Shown: positions 53,645-62,735, numbered from the stretch's first letter. The stretch is DNA of 64,000 bases from an uncultured Succinivibrio sp. (GCA_902785325.1 CACZXZ010000009.1:1-64000); one strand, 5' to 3'. Translations and numbers: made by a program. The notes: generated from the letters alone by a model not told the origin.

Positions 53645-54060
53645 TTAGCAAACCTGTAATTGTTTTTTTGATATCGTAAATTTAAGTTTTCCACAAATCG
53701 TAAGTGAACTAATAATCATTAATAAAATATTAATTTATTAATTTATATATATCTTATTATGTTTATTATTAGTAAGAAAAAAACTGTAGATTATGAAAAA
53801 ATTATTTATTTTTCAGATAGTTAATTAAAAATAAACTTATTGAAAAATTGTAGTTTAGTTGTGGAAAACTGTGGAAAACTTACTAATTTTAAACAATATA
53901 AAAATTATATTATTTTATTAACACTTTTTTCAAATTAATTTTCACAGAGTTTTCCAATATTTTTCCACCGTTTTTCAACAGTGCATATTGTACAAAATAA
54001 AGCATATTTTTATCAGTAATTTTTCTATTATTTTCTCTAAGTTAATATGCTTTAAATATG
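53645..54060. other. Probable chromosomal replication origin (oriC)
   Basis: Non-coding sequence next to mnmG, as in E. coli. It has one TTTTCCACA (53687-53695) and two inverted copies TGTGGAAAA spaced exactly 10 bases apart (53860-53868, 53870-53878). A near match TTTTCCACC lies at 53961-53969. These differ by one base from the DnaA consensus TTATCCACA. Between them is a very AT-rich stretch (53701-53830) suitable as an unwinding element. No 13-mer matching the E. coli DUE was identified. Placement is also supported by parAB and mnmG. Confidence 0.72.
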
Positions 54061-54329
54061 CAGTAGGAGCTCTTGTTTATTTAAGTGCTACTTATTTGAT
54101 GACTTACTAAATTAAGATTGTGTAGAACTGGTAATTTAATGAATAGAGGTTGGATAAAAAGAATTTGGTTCAGTACAGAAAAGTGTGGGATCACCAAAAA
54201 TTAGCAGATCAATATAGGATCTAAAATTAAAAAATAAAGGGTCTACTTGTATAATGTTAATAACCAAAAAACAACAACAAGAGACCCAAGATGAATAGTA
54301 CTATATAAAATAGAAAGCATTTTAATGGT
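54061..54329. other. Non-coding region between origin and efp terminator, possible relic sequence
   Basis: About 270 bases without an ORF of note. It contains an inverted pair GGGTCT (54239-54244) and AGACCC (54282-54287), a TATAAT (54250-54255), and a short ATG frame that stops after a few codons. This resembles the end of an insertion sequence with its transposase leader, but no transposase motif is readable. Identification is speculative. Confidence 0.35.
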
Positions 54330-54355
54330 AAAAAAATACCCTACAGTGTAGGGCA
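54330..54355 (-). terminator. Rho-independent terminator of efp
   Basis: On the minus strand the stem CCCTAC and GTAGGG with a 3-base loop is followed by TA and seven T residues. It lies about 22 bases after the efp stop codon. Confidence 0.85.
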
Positions 54356-54376
54356 TTTTGAATTGGTTAAATTGAA

Positions 54377-54940
54377 TTAAACGCGCTTCTTGAATTCGTT
54401 AGTGCGTGTATCAATTTCAATCTTGTCACCGATGTTTACGAAATCAGGAACTGAGATTTCGTAGCCAGTGCCAGCTAGACGAGCAGGTTTTACAACTTTA
54501 CCAGAGGTATCACCCTTAACAGCAGGCTCAGTGTATTCTACTTCACGAACGATAGTGATAGGTAATTCAACAGAAATTGCTTTACCGTTGTAGAAAGTTA
54601 CCTGGCAAACATCTTCCATACCGTCAATTAGGTAATTTAAAACGTCACCCATGTTGTCTTTTTCGATTTCATATTGGTTGAATTCTTCATCCATGAAAAC
54701 GTATAAAGGATCACCATAGTATGAGTATGTGCAATCTTTGTGCTCTAAGATAACATCATCTAATCTATCATCAGCACGGAATACAGTCTCTGTACCACCG
54801 TTTGATAGAAGATTCTTTAACTTCATCTTAACAACAGCTGCGTTACGACCTGATTTGCTGTACTCAGCCTTTTGAACAACCATTGGGTTGCCGTTTAGCA
54901 TGATTACGTTACCAGTACGGATTTCTTGAGCTAATTTCAT
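54377..54940 (-). CDS. efp: Elongation factor P, arginine-32 type
   Basis: Relieves ribosome stalling at polyproline stretches. From ATG 54940 (AAGGA 7 bases upstream) the product is 187 residues, and the loop [10 protein letters not shown] places Arg at exactly position 32. Enterobacterial EF-P has Lys34 modified by EpmA/B. Arg32 is the residue rhamnosylated by EarP, whose gene lies immediately upstream on the same strand. An ATG five codons earlier would shift the numbering and has a weaker upstream site. Confidence 0.97.
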   Translation of the reverse strand: MKLAQEIRTGNVIMLNGNPMVVQKAEYSKSGRNAAVVKMKLKNLLSNGGTETVFRADDRLDDVILEHKDCTYSYYGDPLYVFMDEEFNQYEIEKDNMGDVLNYLIDGMEDVCQVTFYNGKAISVELPITIVREVEYTEPAVKGDTSGKVVKPARLAGTGYEISVPDFVNIGDKIEIDTRTNEFKKRV

Positions 54941-55110
54941 TCTTAAATCCTTCATTGAGAAAAAATTACGGCTTGATTATATCGAGCCAATAAAAAAAAT
55001 CTGCTATTGATGCAAAAGTTTTGTTATTTTACTTAAAAAATTAAGAATTTTTAAAATAAAAGCATCTATAGTTCTAATCAAAGAACAATATTTTTATAAT
55101 TTTATCAGAT

Positions 55111-56178
55111 TTAATGGCTTATTTCTCGTGTTAAATTTATTTTTTCTTTAAGAAAAGCTATCAAATTATCTGTAAGTGATCCAAGTGAAATTAAGTGATT
55201 AGACCATTCTTTACTTAAGTCTTTCCATTCCTTCCAAAAATAACAAATATCAAACTGGTCAATATTAATATCAGCACCATTGTAAAATAAGGTTATAGAT
55301 CTTAATTTTTCTACAGCTTGTTTATTTGTACAATAAATTTTCATTAGATCAAAAAGAGCTTCTATCTTTGTTATATGGTAGTTGTCTTTTTGTGGATAGA
55401 TATTCCATAAAAAAGGTTTTCCAATTAGCATAGCTCTAACTATAGAGTCTTCACCTCTTACTAAATTTAAATCTGAATTTAGAAGTATTGAATCATACTC
55501 ATCTTGATTTACCATCTTTATGGCTTTATAAGTTAACTTATTATTTTTTAAAACTTTATTAACTTCTAAATTATGTTTAAATACTTTATTAAAGTTATCT
55601 AATGTTTTTCCTTCAAAAATTTGTACATCAAATTCTTTATCTAATTTGTCTAAAAGAGAGATTATTTTAAGTAATCGTTCGTTTTCGTATGAAAAAAGAG
55701 AAATTTTTGAGGTTTCTTTGCCTTTTTCTTCTTTTATTAACCTTAAGAGGTTATTTTCAATAATTAGGCCACCAGTTTTGTTAGTAAAACCTGGAAAGAA
55801 AAAATAACTTTGTATCCTATCTGCAAAAGATGATAGTTTATGACAGTCTTCTGCAAATTTCTCAGCTGTTAAATAATCTAAATTTATAACTAGACTATTA
55901 GCTTCTTTTATCTTTTGATTTAATTGACTTGGAAGTCTTACAGAAAAAGCTTGAATAATAACTCTTGTAGGAGTGAAGTCTTCACTATTAGAAGGCCAAG
56001 TTTTAATTTCTAATAAATGGTTAGATTGATCTTCTTTTGTATAAATTTGTTTCAAGGTGTTTAAATTATTGCAAAAAAATCTTACTTGATATTTTTTATT
56101 ACAAAGATCCCTGCAAAGCCTTAAACAAAAGCCTGCATCGCCATAATTATCAATAACATCACAAAAGACAGAAATCAT
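55111..56178 (-). CDS. earP: EF-P arginine rhamnosyltransferase EarP
   Basis: Inverting glycosyltransferase that moves rhamnose from dTDP-rhamnose to EF-P Arg32. The 355 residues include the N-terminal FCDVIDNYGDAGFCLRLCRDL near 5 (catalytic Asp pair) and the donor-site motif RGEDSIVRAMLIGKPFLWNIY near 240. Both are typical of the EarP (DUF2331) family. It is followed by efp on the same strand after 170 bases. dTDP-rhamnose synthesis genes are not in the window. Confidence 0.95.
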   Translation of the reverse strand: MISVFCDVIDNYGDAGFCLRLCRDLCNKKYQVRFFCNNLNTLKQIYTKEDQSNHLLEIKTWPSNSEDFTPTRVIIQAFSVRLPSQLNQKIKEANSLVINLDYLTAEKFAEDCHKLSSFADRIQSYFFFPGFTNKTGGLIIENNLLRLIKEEKGKETSKISLFSYENERLLKIISLLDKLDKEFDVQIFEGKTLDNFNKVFKHNLEVNKVLKNNKLTYKAIKMVNQDEYDSILLNSDLNLVRGEDSIVRAMLIGKPFLWNIYPQKDNYHITKIEALFDLMKIYCTNKQAVEKLRSITLFYNGADINIDQFDICYFWKEWKDLSKEWSNHLISLGSLTDNLIAFLKEKINLTREISH

Positions 56179-56296
56179 TAGTTTTAAGTTAACCTATTAA
56201 AATAAAAAAAGAAATTTTTAGTCAATACCAAATATTTTATTATTTGATGATTTTGAGCTGTCAAGCAATATTCAAAAAAAATATGAATTATTCTAT

Positions 56297-56325
56297 TTGA
56301 AATAACTTACCGTATTGTAGATAAT
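56297..56325 (+). promoter_or_regulatory. Sigma-70 promoter upstream of nrdD
   Basis: TTGAAA, a 17-base spacer and GATAAT, about 97 bases before the nrdD ATG. No canonical FNR site (TTGAT-N4-ATCAA) or NrdR box was found near it, although the product is anaerobic. Confidence 0.6.
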
Positions 56326-56422
56326 ATTAGCAGTTAAAATTCAAAGTTATTTAACTATTTGATTTATAAAGAAAAATTATTAAGTTTTTATAATATATAA
56401 TAATTATTGTTGGGCACTTGTA

Positions 56423-58690
56423 ATGATTAGATTTATTGTTAAAAGAGACGGTCGTAAGGTATCTTTCAATGAAGATAAGATATCTAACGCAATAAGAAAA
56501 GCTTTAATTTCTTCACACCCAGATGATAAGTCTACCTCAGCTTCAGAAGAACAGTTAATTGAGAAATTAACAAGACAAGTAGTTTCTGAAATTGAGAAAG
56601 AAAATTTACAAGAGCCATCAGTAGAAAATACTCAAGATATTATTGAAAAAGTTTTGATTCAAAATGAAATGGCTCAAGAAGCTAAGAATTTCATTTTATA
56701 TCGTCAAAACAGAACTAATGCCAGAATTTACAATACCGAATTAACCAAAATTTATAGAGATTTAACATCAAAAAGCACTGCTGACATGGATCTTAAGAGA
56801 GAAAATGCCAACATTGATGCTAATGCCCCTATGGGATTGATGCTTCGTTTTGGTTCTGAAGGTTCAAAAGATTACGTAAGAAGATATGTTTTAAGACCAG
56901 AACATTCAATTGCTCATTCTAGAGGTGATATTCATATTCACGATCTAGACTTCTACATGTTAACAATTAACTGCTGCCAAATTGGTCTTAAAGATCTATT
57001 TAAGAGAGGTTTTAGTACCGGTCACGGTTTCTTAAGAGAGCCTCAATCTATTCAATCAGCTGCTGCTTTATGCTGTATTGCTATTCAGTCAAATCAAAAT
57101 GACATGCATGGTGGTCAGTCTATACCATTATTTGAGTACGATTTAGCACCTTATGTTGCAATTTCTTATTCAAAGCACTTATGCAAAGTAGTATGCATTT
57201 GCTTAAGAAATGATGATGCAAAAGTTGATGACTTAAAAGCTTACTGTAAAGAGATTTATGCTAAGTTTAATACATGTCTATCAGATGAGACTCAAGCACT
57301 TATTCGTAATAAAGTAATTGAAGTTTTCAAGAGAGAAGATCCTAATAAAGATCATCAAGCTGATGTTGATTACGTATTAAGTGAGGCAATTAAGCTTACA
57401 GAGCGTGAAACTTATCAAGCTATGGAAGCTTTAATTCACAATTTAAATTCTATGCAATCTAGAGCTGGTGCTCAGGTTCCATTCTCTTCAATCAACTATG
57501 GTACTGGTACTATGCCAGAGCATAGAATGATTATGAAGAATGTTTTATTAGCTACAGATGCTGGTTTAGGTGGTGGTGAAACCCCTATTTTCCCTGTTCA
57601 AATTTTCAAGGTAAAAGATGGTGTTAACACTAAGAAGGGTGATCCAAACTTTGATCTATTTGAATTAGCTTGCAAGGTATCTGCTAAGAGATTATTCCCT
57701 AACTTCTCTTTCTTAGATGCTCCTTATAATGCTATGTATTACAAGGAAGGTCATCCTGAGACTGAAGTTGCTTTAATGGGTTGCCGTACTAGAGTTGTAT
57801 CAAATTATTTTGATAAGACAAAGGAAGTAATTCCTGGTAGAGGTAATTTATCCTTTACTACCATCAATTTACCAAGATTAGCTATTGAAGCTCATGGTTC
57901 TATTAGTAAGTTCTATGAATCTTTAGATGAGCTAATTTACATGGTATTTGATCAATTGATGGATAGATTCAAGATTATTGCTAAAAAGCAGGTACTAAAT
58001 TATCCATTCTTAATGGGACAAGGTGTTTGGATTGATTCTGAGAGATTAAATCCAGAAGATACCATTGAAGACGTAATTAAAAATGGCACTATGTCAGTAG
58101 GCTTTATTGGTTTAGCTGAGTGTTTAGTAGCTTTAATTGGCAAACACCATGGTGAAAGCAAGGAAGCTTTTGATTTAGGTTATCAAATTCTAAAATACAT
58201 GAGAGATATCTGTGACAAGCACACTGTTGATACAGGCTTGAATTTCTCATTATTCTCAACTCCTGCTGAAGGTTTATCAGGTAGATTCGTAAAAATTGAT
58301 AAAAAGCTATATGGAATCATACCTGGTGTAACAGATAGAGAGTACTATACAAATAGTTTCCATGTTCCTGTTTACTATGAAATCTCTGCTGCAGAGAAGA
58401 TTAGAATTGAGGGACCTTTCCACGAATTGTGTAATGCAGGTTCTATTTCTTATATAGAAATGGATGGTGATTTAACTAAGAACATTGAAGCCTTCGAAAA
58501 AGTTATTCTTTATATGAAGGAATGCGGCGTAGGCTATGGTTCTATCAACCACCCAGTAGATCGTTGTCCTGTATGTAATTACGTTGGAATTATTGGTGAT
58601 GTTTGCCCTCGTTGTGGAAGACGCGATGGTGAAGGTGTAAGCATCGAGAGATTAAGAAAGTTGGGTGTAGGTTGCATCTGCACTGGTTAG
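56423..58690 (+). CDS. nrdD: Anaerobic (class III) ribonucleotide reductase, large chain lacking the glycyl-radical segment
   Basis: Reduces ribonucleoside triphosphates to deoxy forms without oxygen. The 755 residues begin with an ATP-cone (IVKRDGRKVSFNEDKISNAI near 5), then the catalytic barrel: HIHDLDFYMLTINCCQ near 171 (Cys184/185), SSINYGTGTMPEHR near 355 and LMGCRTRVVSN near 451 (Cys454). The C terminus has the four-Cys zinc site (715, 718, 728, 731) and ends about 24 residues later. The RV[CTS]GY motif carrying the radical glycine (Gly681 in E. coli) is absent. That motif is encoded by the next ORF (58725-58883). Confidence 0.95.
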   Translation: MIRFIVKRDGRKVSFNEDKISNAIRKALISSHPDDKSTSASEEQLIEKLTRQVVSEIEKENLQEPSVENTQDIIEKVLIQNEMAQEAKNFILYRQNRTNARIYNTELTKIYRDLTSKSTADMDLKRENANIDANAPMGLMLRFGSEGSKDYVRRYVLRPEHSIAHSRGDIHIHDLDFYMLTINCCQIGLKDLFKRGFSTGHGFLREPQSIQSAAALCCIAIQSNQNDMHGGQSIPLFEYDLAPYVAISYSKHLCKVVCICLRNDDAKVDDLKAYCKEIYAKFNTCLSDETQALIRNKVIEVFKREDPNKDHQADVDYVLSEAIKLTERETYQAMEALIHNLNSMQSRAGAQVPFSSINYGTGTMPEHRMIMKNVLLATDAGLGGGETPIFPVQIFKVKDGVNTKKGDPNFDLFELACKVSAKRLFPNFSFLDAPYNAMYYKEGHPETEVALMGCRTRVVSNYFDKTKEVIPGRGNLSFTTINLPRLAIEAHGSISKFYESLDELIYMVFDQLMDRFKIIAKKQVLNYPFLMGQGVWIDSERLNPEDTIEDVIKNGTMSVGFIGLAECLVALIGKHHGESKEAFDLGYQILKYMRDICDKHTVDTGLNFSLFSTPAEGLSGRFVKIDKKLYGIIPGVTDREYYTNSFHVPVYYEISAAEKIRIEGPFHELCNAGSISYIEMDGDLTKNIEAFEKVILYMKECGVGYGSINHPVDRCPVCNYVGIIGDVCPRCGRRDGEGVSIERLRKLGVGCICTG

Positions 58691-58724
58691 TTGTTTATTG
58701 ATATTACTTTGAGGTGTGTTATTT

Positions 58725-58883
58725 ATGCAAACAAGATTACATGCTAGAAATGGAATCGTAGGCACTGGTGTTAAATTCGAAAGAATTAGAAGAGTTACCG
58801 GTTATTTAGTAGGTACTCTAGATCGCTTTAACGACGGTAAGCGTGCTGAAGAAAGAGATCGTGTTAAGCATTTAACTGTTTAA
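58725..58883 (+). CDS. Detached glycyl-radical tail of class III ribonucleotide reductase (52 residues)
   Basis: Too short for many gene finders. The product has KFERIRRVTGYLVGTLDRF followed by NDGKRAEERDRVKHL, closely like the C terminus of full-length NrdD proteins. Gly26 in RRVTGYL aligns with the radical glycine. GAGG lies 10 bases before the ATG. It starts 34 bases after nrdD stops and ends 3 bases before nrdG starts. Its frame is closed by TGA at 58710-58712 while the nrdD frame closes at 58688-58690, so the two cannot be joined by one frameshift. By analogy with GrcA/PflB it may dock onto NrdD. Confidence 0.85.
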   Translation: MQTRLHARNGIVGTGVKFERIRRVTGYLVGTLDRFNDGKRAEERDRVKHLTV

Positions 58884-58886
58884 TTT

Positions 58887-59417
58887 ATGGAAGACGTAGA
58901 TTATTCTTTATTAGATAAAACTACTGTTAGAATTGCTGGGGCTGTTGGCGAATCAATCGTTGATGGTCCTGGTATTAGATATGTAGTGTTTACTCAAGGT
59001 TGTCCATTCCACTGTAAAGGTTGTCATAATGTACAATCACAATCTTTAACAGGTGGATTAGATGTTAATCTACGTGTTCTTTACGATGAAATAAAATCCA
59101 ATCCTCTAGTTAGTGGCGTTACTTTCTCAGGTGGTGAACCTTTCATTCAACCAGAGCCATTAACAATTTTTGCTAAAATCTTAAAAGCAGAAGGCTATTC
59201 TATTTGGGCCTATACTGGTTTTACATACGATAAACTTATTACTGATCAAAAACGATTAAAATTACTAGAATATGTAGATGTTCTTGTTGACGGACCTTTT
59301 GTTTTGTCATTAAAATCACTTGATCTTGATTTTAGAGGTTCAAGTAATCAACGTTTAATTAACGTAAAAGAGACTCTTGCAAAAAATTCAGTAGTTTTAA
59401 TGGAAGGTTATAAATAA
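58887..59417 (+). CDS. nrdG: Anaerobic ribonucleotide reductase activating protein
   Basis: Radical-SAM activase that generates the glycyl radical on NrdD. The 176-residue protein has the iron-sulfur motif GCPFHCKGCHN (CxxxCxxC) near 35, and SGGEPFIQ near 77 for SAM binding. It is a little longer than E. coli NrdG (154). It follows the detached tail by three bases. Confidence 0.95.
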   Translation: MEDVDYSLLDKTTVRIAGAVGESIVDGPGIRYVVFTQGCPFHCKGCHNVQSQSLTGGLDVNLRVLYDEIKSNPLVSGVTFSGGEPFIQPEPLTIFAKILKAEGYSIWAYTGFTYDKLITDQKRLKLLEYVDVLVDGPFVLSLKSLDLDFRGSSNQRLINVKETLAKNSVVLMEGYK

Positions 59418-59429
59418 CCTATAGTCTAG

Positions 59430-60626
59430 TTGGATAAAGTAACTGTATGTAGCTCATGTGACTTAATAGTTAAACTTGATGAGCATGATCAATATTGTCC
59501 TCGTTGTGGAAAAAAATTACTTTCCACTAAAAATCCTGTAAATAGTGATATTGCAGTAGTCTCTGTTAGCGCCATAATTTTTCTTATTATTAGCATTGTA
59601 GAGCCTTACATGTCCATAAATTCCATGGGCTTAACAGCTAATATGTCTTTACTCTCTATAGTGGATATTTTAGAAAAACAATGGGGTGGACTACTTTATT
59701 GCTTTCTATTTTTTACTTTTTTTGCACCTTTATACGTATTAGTTACTATCTTTTGTACTTGTGGTTTGAAATTTAAACCAAATGTATTAGTTGGAAAGAT
59801 TTATTCCTTCAATCATAAGATGTGTATGGTTGATGTATTTATCTTAGGTATCATTGTAAGCTTAGTTAAGCTTACTAGTCTTGCTGAGGTAGTATTTTAT
59901 ACAGGCTTTTATACCTCTTTCATTTTCTCTATCTTGCTTTTATGGTGTTGTATTAACTATAAACCTGAAAAATTATGGAATGAAATTAAACCTCAAGAAA
60001 AAATTGATTTAAATGTAGGTGATAATGCAAAAGATCAGCAGGTTAAGTGCTGTCATGAGTGTGGCTACATATATAAATCAACTAATGCTGTAGATACCTG
60101 TCCTAGATGTAAAGCTAAAAACGAATATAGGATTTCTAATAGTATTGTTAAAAGCTGTTGTTTACTAATAGCTGCATTAATTTTTTACTTACCTTCAAAT
60201 TTGTACCCTGTTATGTATACTGAATTTTTGTTTAGAACAACAGGCTCTAATATCATTGATGGTGTAGTTGCAATGTGGGAAATGAATTCTTACTTTGTTG
60301 CTATAGTAATTTTGGTAGCCTCCATATTTATACCTGCGTTTAAGATTTTATCGCTAGGCTACATACTTTATGTAAGTTCAAAGGCAAATGACTACAACAA
60401 GCTTAAGTTATCAAAACTTTATCGTTGTGTGTTATTTATTGGAAGATGGTCATTGATTGACGTTTATGTAGTTATCATTATGTCTTCTATTGTTAGAATT
60501 GGTGGAATTTTAACTATTTATCCAGGCTTTGCGATTGTGTGCTTTTGCAGTGTAGTGTTGATAACTATATTTTCAGCTGAATCATTTGATGAAAGGTTAA
60601 TTTGGGACGATAAAAATGAAAAGTAA
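59430..60626 (+). CDS. pqiA: Intermembrane transport protein PqiA
   Basis: Inner-membrane partner of the MCE protein PqiB, implicated in lipid trafficking and envelope stress. The 398 residues form a tandem duplication. Each half has a zinc ribbon (CSSC/CPRC near 7-27; CHEC/CPRC near 209-228) followed by four membrane segments. Start is TTG, 12 bases after nrdG. It overlaps pqiB by 11 bases. Confidence 0.92.
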   Translation: MDKVTVCSSCDLIVKLDEHDQYCPRCGKKLLSTKNPVNSDIAVVSVSAIIFLIISIVEPYMSINSMGLTANMSLLSIVDILEKQWGGLLYCFLFFTFFAPLYVLVTIFCTCGLKFKPNVLVGKIYSFNHKMCMVDVFILGIIVSLVKLTSLAEVVFYTGFYTSFIFSILLLWCCINYKPEKLWNEIKPQEKIDLNVGDNAKDQQVKCCHECGYIYKSTNAVDTCPRCKAKNEYRISNSIVKSCCLLIAALIFYLPSNLYPVMYTEFLFRTTGSNIIDGVVAMWEMNSYFVAIVILVASIFIPAFKILSLGYILYVSSKANDYNKLKLSKLYRCVLFIGRWSLIDVYVVIIMSSIVRIGGILTIYPGFAIVCFCSVVLITIFSAESFDERLIWDDKNEK

Positions 60627-62175
60627 TTTAAATTTGAACAAAAAACATATTTCATTTTATTGGTTTGTACCTTTATTAGCTTTAATAATAACAGCAAGTT
60701 TAATTTGGCAAAATTCCTTTAATAAAGGTGAATTAGTAAAGTTACATATTGCAGAAGCTACTGGAATTGAAATAGGAAAAACTTTAGTTAAGTTTCATTC
60801 AGTTCCTGTTGGCTTAGTTGAGAATGTAGTATTAAATGATAGATTAGATGGAGCTGTAGTCTCCATTAGAATGAATCCAAATACTGATAAATTGCTAAAT
60901 GAAGACACTAAATTTTGGGTAGTTAAACCTACCATTCAAACTAATAATATTTCTGGTCTAGAAACCATTTTATCTGGTGTTTATATTCAGTTGAGTAAAG
61001 GTAAATCTTATCATTACTCAAGTGAGTTTTATGCTGTAGATAAAGCTCCTATTTTTTCTGATGAAAATACTGAGTATATTCAATTAAATCTTATTGGCTT
61101 AGGCAGTAAAGTTATAAAAAATGGTGTTCCTATCAATTATCACGGATTTCAAATTGGTGCTATCGAAAGTAACAACTTTGATGGTAATTTAGGCAAGGTA
61201 GTTTATATAGCAAAAATTAAAAAGAAGTTCGCTTATTTAATTGATACCAACTCTGTTTTTTGGATTGATTATGGCATCAATATGACCTTTAATACCAATG
61301 GATTCAACTTCAATATGCAAAATCTTGATAATTTGATTTTAGGTAGTATTAGTGTTGATAACCAATCTAAATTAAAAGGCAGGCAAATCCAAAATAATGA
61401 CAAGTTTGATCTCTATGCAAACCAAGCTGAAGCAAGTTTAAATAAAGATAGTGATTCTCTTGAATATGTAGTCTTTTTAAAACACGGTATTCAGAATTTA
61501 TCAGCAGGTAGCGAAGTAAATTTTAGAGGTATTACTGCTGGTCGTGTATCAATAGTACCTTTCTTTGAAAAAGAAACAGATAAATTTGATGTAAATAAAG
61601 ATATTCCAGCTCTTATTAGCATTAGCGTACCTTCTAAAGAAAAAAATGCTATTCAGTATAAATTTGATAAGTTACTAAAACAGGGGCTATTGTGTGCTAA
61701 TGTAGATTCGAAATCATTTATTTCCCCAGGTAGTGTAATTAACTTAAAATCAGATACTAAAGCAAAATGCTTTACAAAAACCACTAAATTTAGAGGAATA
61801 AGCGTCATTCCTGTAGTTGATTCTGTTTCTTTGACTCAAGAGTTAAATACCTTTTCTCGTAAGCTAAATAAGCTTGATTTAGACAAACTTTCAAACAATT
61901 TAAATACTTCTTTAGATTCTCTAAATAAGACTATCTTGTCTGTAAATGAGGTTGTGTCAGAGCTTAAGAATAAGGGTACTATTTCAAAACTAAATTCAAC
62001 CATTGAAAGCTATGATGAGAATTCAAAGCTTTATAAGTCAATAACAGAACTATTAGATAAACTAAATAACAATATGAATGAATTATCCCCAACTATTAAA
62101 AAGTTAGGACAAAAGAGTAATTCATTAGTATTTAGTGGTTCAGATGATAAAGACGTTGAACCTTCAGTTCGTTAG
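60616..62175 (+). CDS. pqiB: Intermembrane MCE transport protein PqiB
   Basis: Forms a periplasm-spanning lipid tunnel. The 519 residues have one N-terminal membrane segment (about 13-30), three MCE domains (from about 40, 155 and 280; for example GIEIGKTLVKFHSVPVGLVE) and a C-terminal coiled-coil region rich in Asn, Leu and Lys. The E. coli protein is about 546 residues. pqiC follows after 8 bases. Confidence 0.94.
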   Translation: MKSNLNLNKKHISFYWFVPLLALIITASLIWQNSFNKGELVKLHIAEATGIEIGKTLVKFHSVPVGLVENVVLNDRLDGAVVSIRMNPNTDKLLNEDTKFWVVKPTIQTNNISGLETILSGVYIQLSKGKSYHYSSEFYAVDKAPIFSDENTEYIQLNLIGLGSKVIKNGVPINYHGFQIGAIESNNFDGNLGKVVYIAKIKKKFAYLIDTNSVFWIDYGINMTFNTNGFNFNMQNLDNLILGSISVDNQSKLKGRQIQNNDKFDLYANQAEASLNKDSDSLEYVVFLKHGIQNLSAGSEVNFRGITAGRVSIVPFFEKETDKFDVNKDIPALISISVPSKEKNAIQYKFDKLLKQGLLCANVDSKSFISPGSVINLKSDTKAKCFTKTTKFRGISVIPVVDSVSLTQELNTFSRKLNKLDLDKLSNNLNTSLDSLNKTILSVNEVVSELKNKGTISKLNSTIESYDENSKLYKSITELLDKLNNNMNELSPTIKKLGQKSNSLVFSGSDDKDVEPSVR

Positions 62176-62183
62176 GAGTAATT

Positions 62184-62702
62184 ATGGCAAAGTTTTCATT
62201 AATTATATTAGCAAGTATGATATTTGCTCTTAATGGATGTTCTTCTCAAGTTGTTAATTATGATAGGTATTCTCTGATAGAAGATGTTAGTGCTATATCA
62301 ATTCAAAGTAATTACAACGTTGAAGTAAGCCTTAATGAGATCTTAAATCAACCTGGCATTGTTTTGAAAACTTCTGATGTCTCTTTGCGTTCTGCTAATA
62401 AACATCTATGGTCTTCATCCCTAAGAAGTCAACTTGAGTCAATCTTTAAAGATGTTTTGTATAAAGAAAATTTTGCTAAAAATACTTCTTTTGCAATTTA
62501 TGTAAATAAGTTTAACGGGGCTCTTGATGGTACAGTAGAAATAGATTTATCCGTTGCTGCTTTCAAAAATAATAAGCAAATTCTCTTTAAAAATTACGTA
62601 AGAAAGGGAAAACAAGATGCTAGTGGATATGATGCCTTGGTGATTAAATTAAAGGGCTTCTATAAGGAAATATGTAAGGAAATAGTGGCTGATATTAGAT
62701 AG
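62184..62702 (+). CDS. pqiC: PqiC-like outer-membrane lipoprotein
   Basis: A 172-residue lipoprotein with a signal peptide and lipobox LNGCSS (Cys19). The rest fits the ABC-type transport auxiliary lipoprotein fold of PqiC, which anchors PqiB at the outer membrane. Sequence similarity is weak by eye; position after pqiB is strong support. Confidence 0.85.
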   Translation: MAKFSLIILASMIFALNGCSSQVVNYDRYSLIEDVSAISIQSNYNVEVSLNEILNQPGIVLKTSDVSLRSANKHLWSSSLRSQLESIFKDVLYKENFAKNTSFAIYVNKFNGALDGTVEIDLSVAAFKNNKQILFKNYVRKGKQDASGYDALVIKLKGFYKEICKEIVADIR

Positions 62703-62735
62703 TTTTGATTTGAAAAGATGATCTACTTAAAATGT

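Noticed and set aside
56179..56422. FNR site upstream of nrdD at TTGAGCTGTCAA
   Set aside because: The half sites are separated by four bases where FNR sites need six between TTGA and TCAA, so the geometry is wrong.
58560..58883. A simple frameshift or sequencing error splitting nrdD
   Set aside because: The frames of the two ORFs are each closed by stop codons before they overlap (TAG 58688-58690; TGA 58710-58712), and the small ORF has its own ribosome binding site. A single indel cannot restore one chain.
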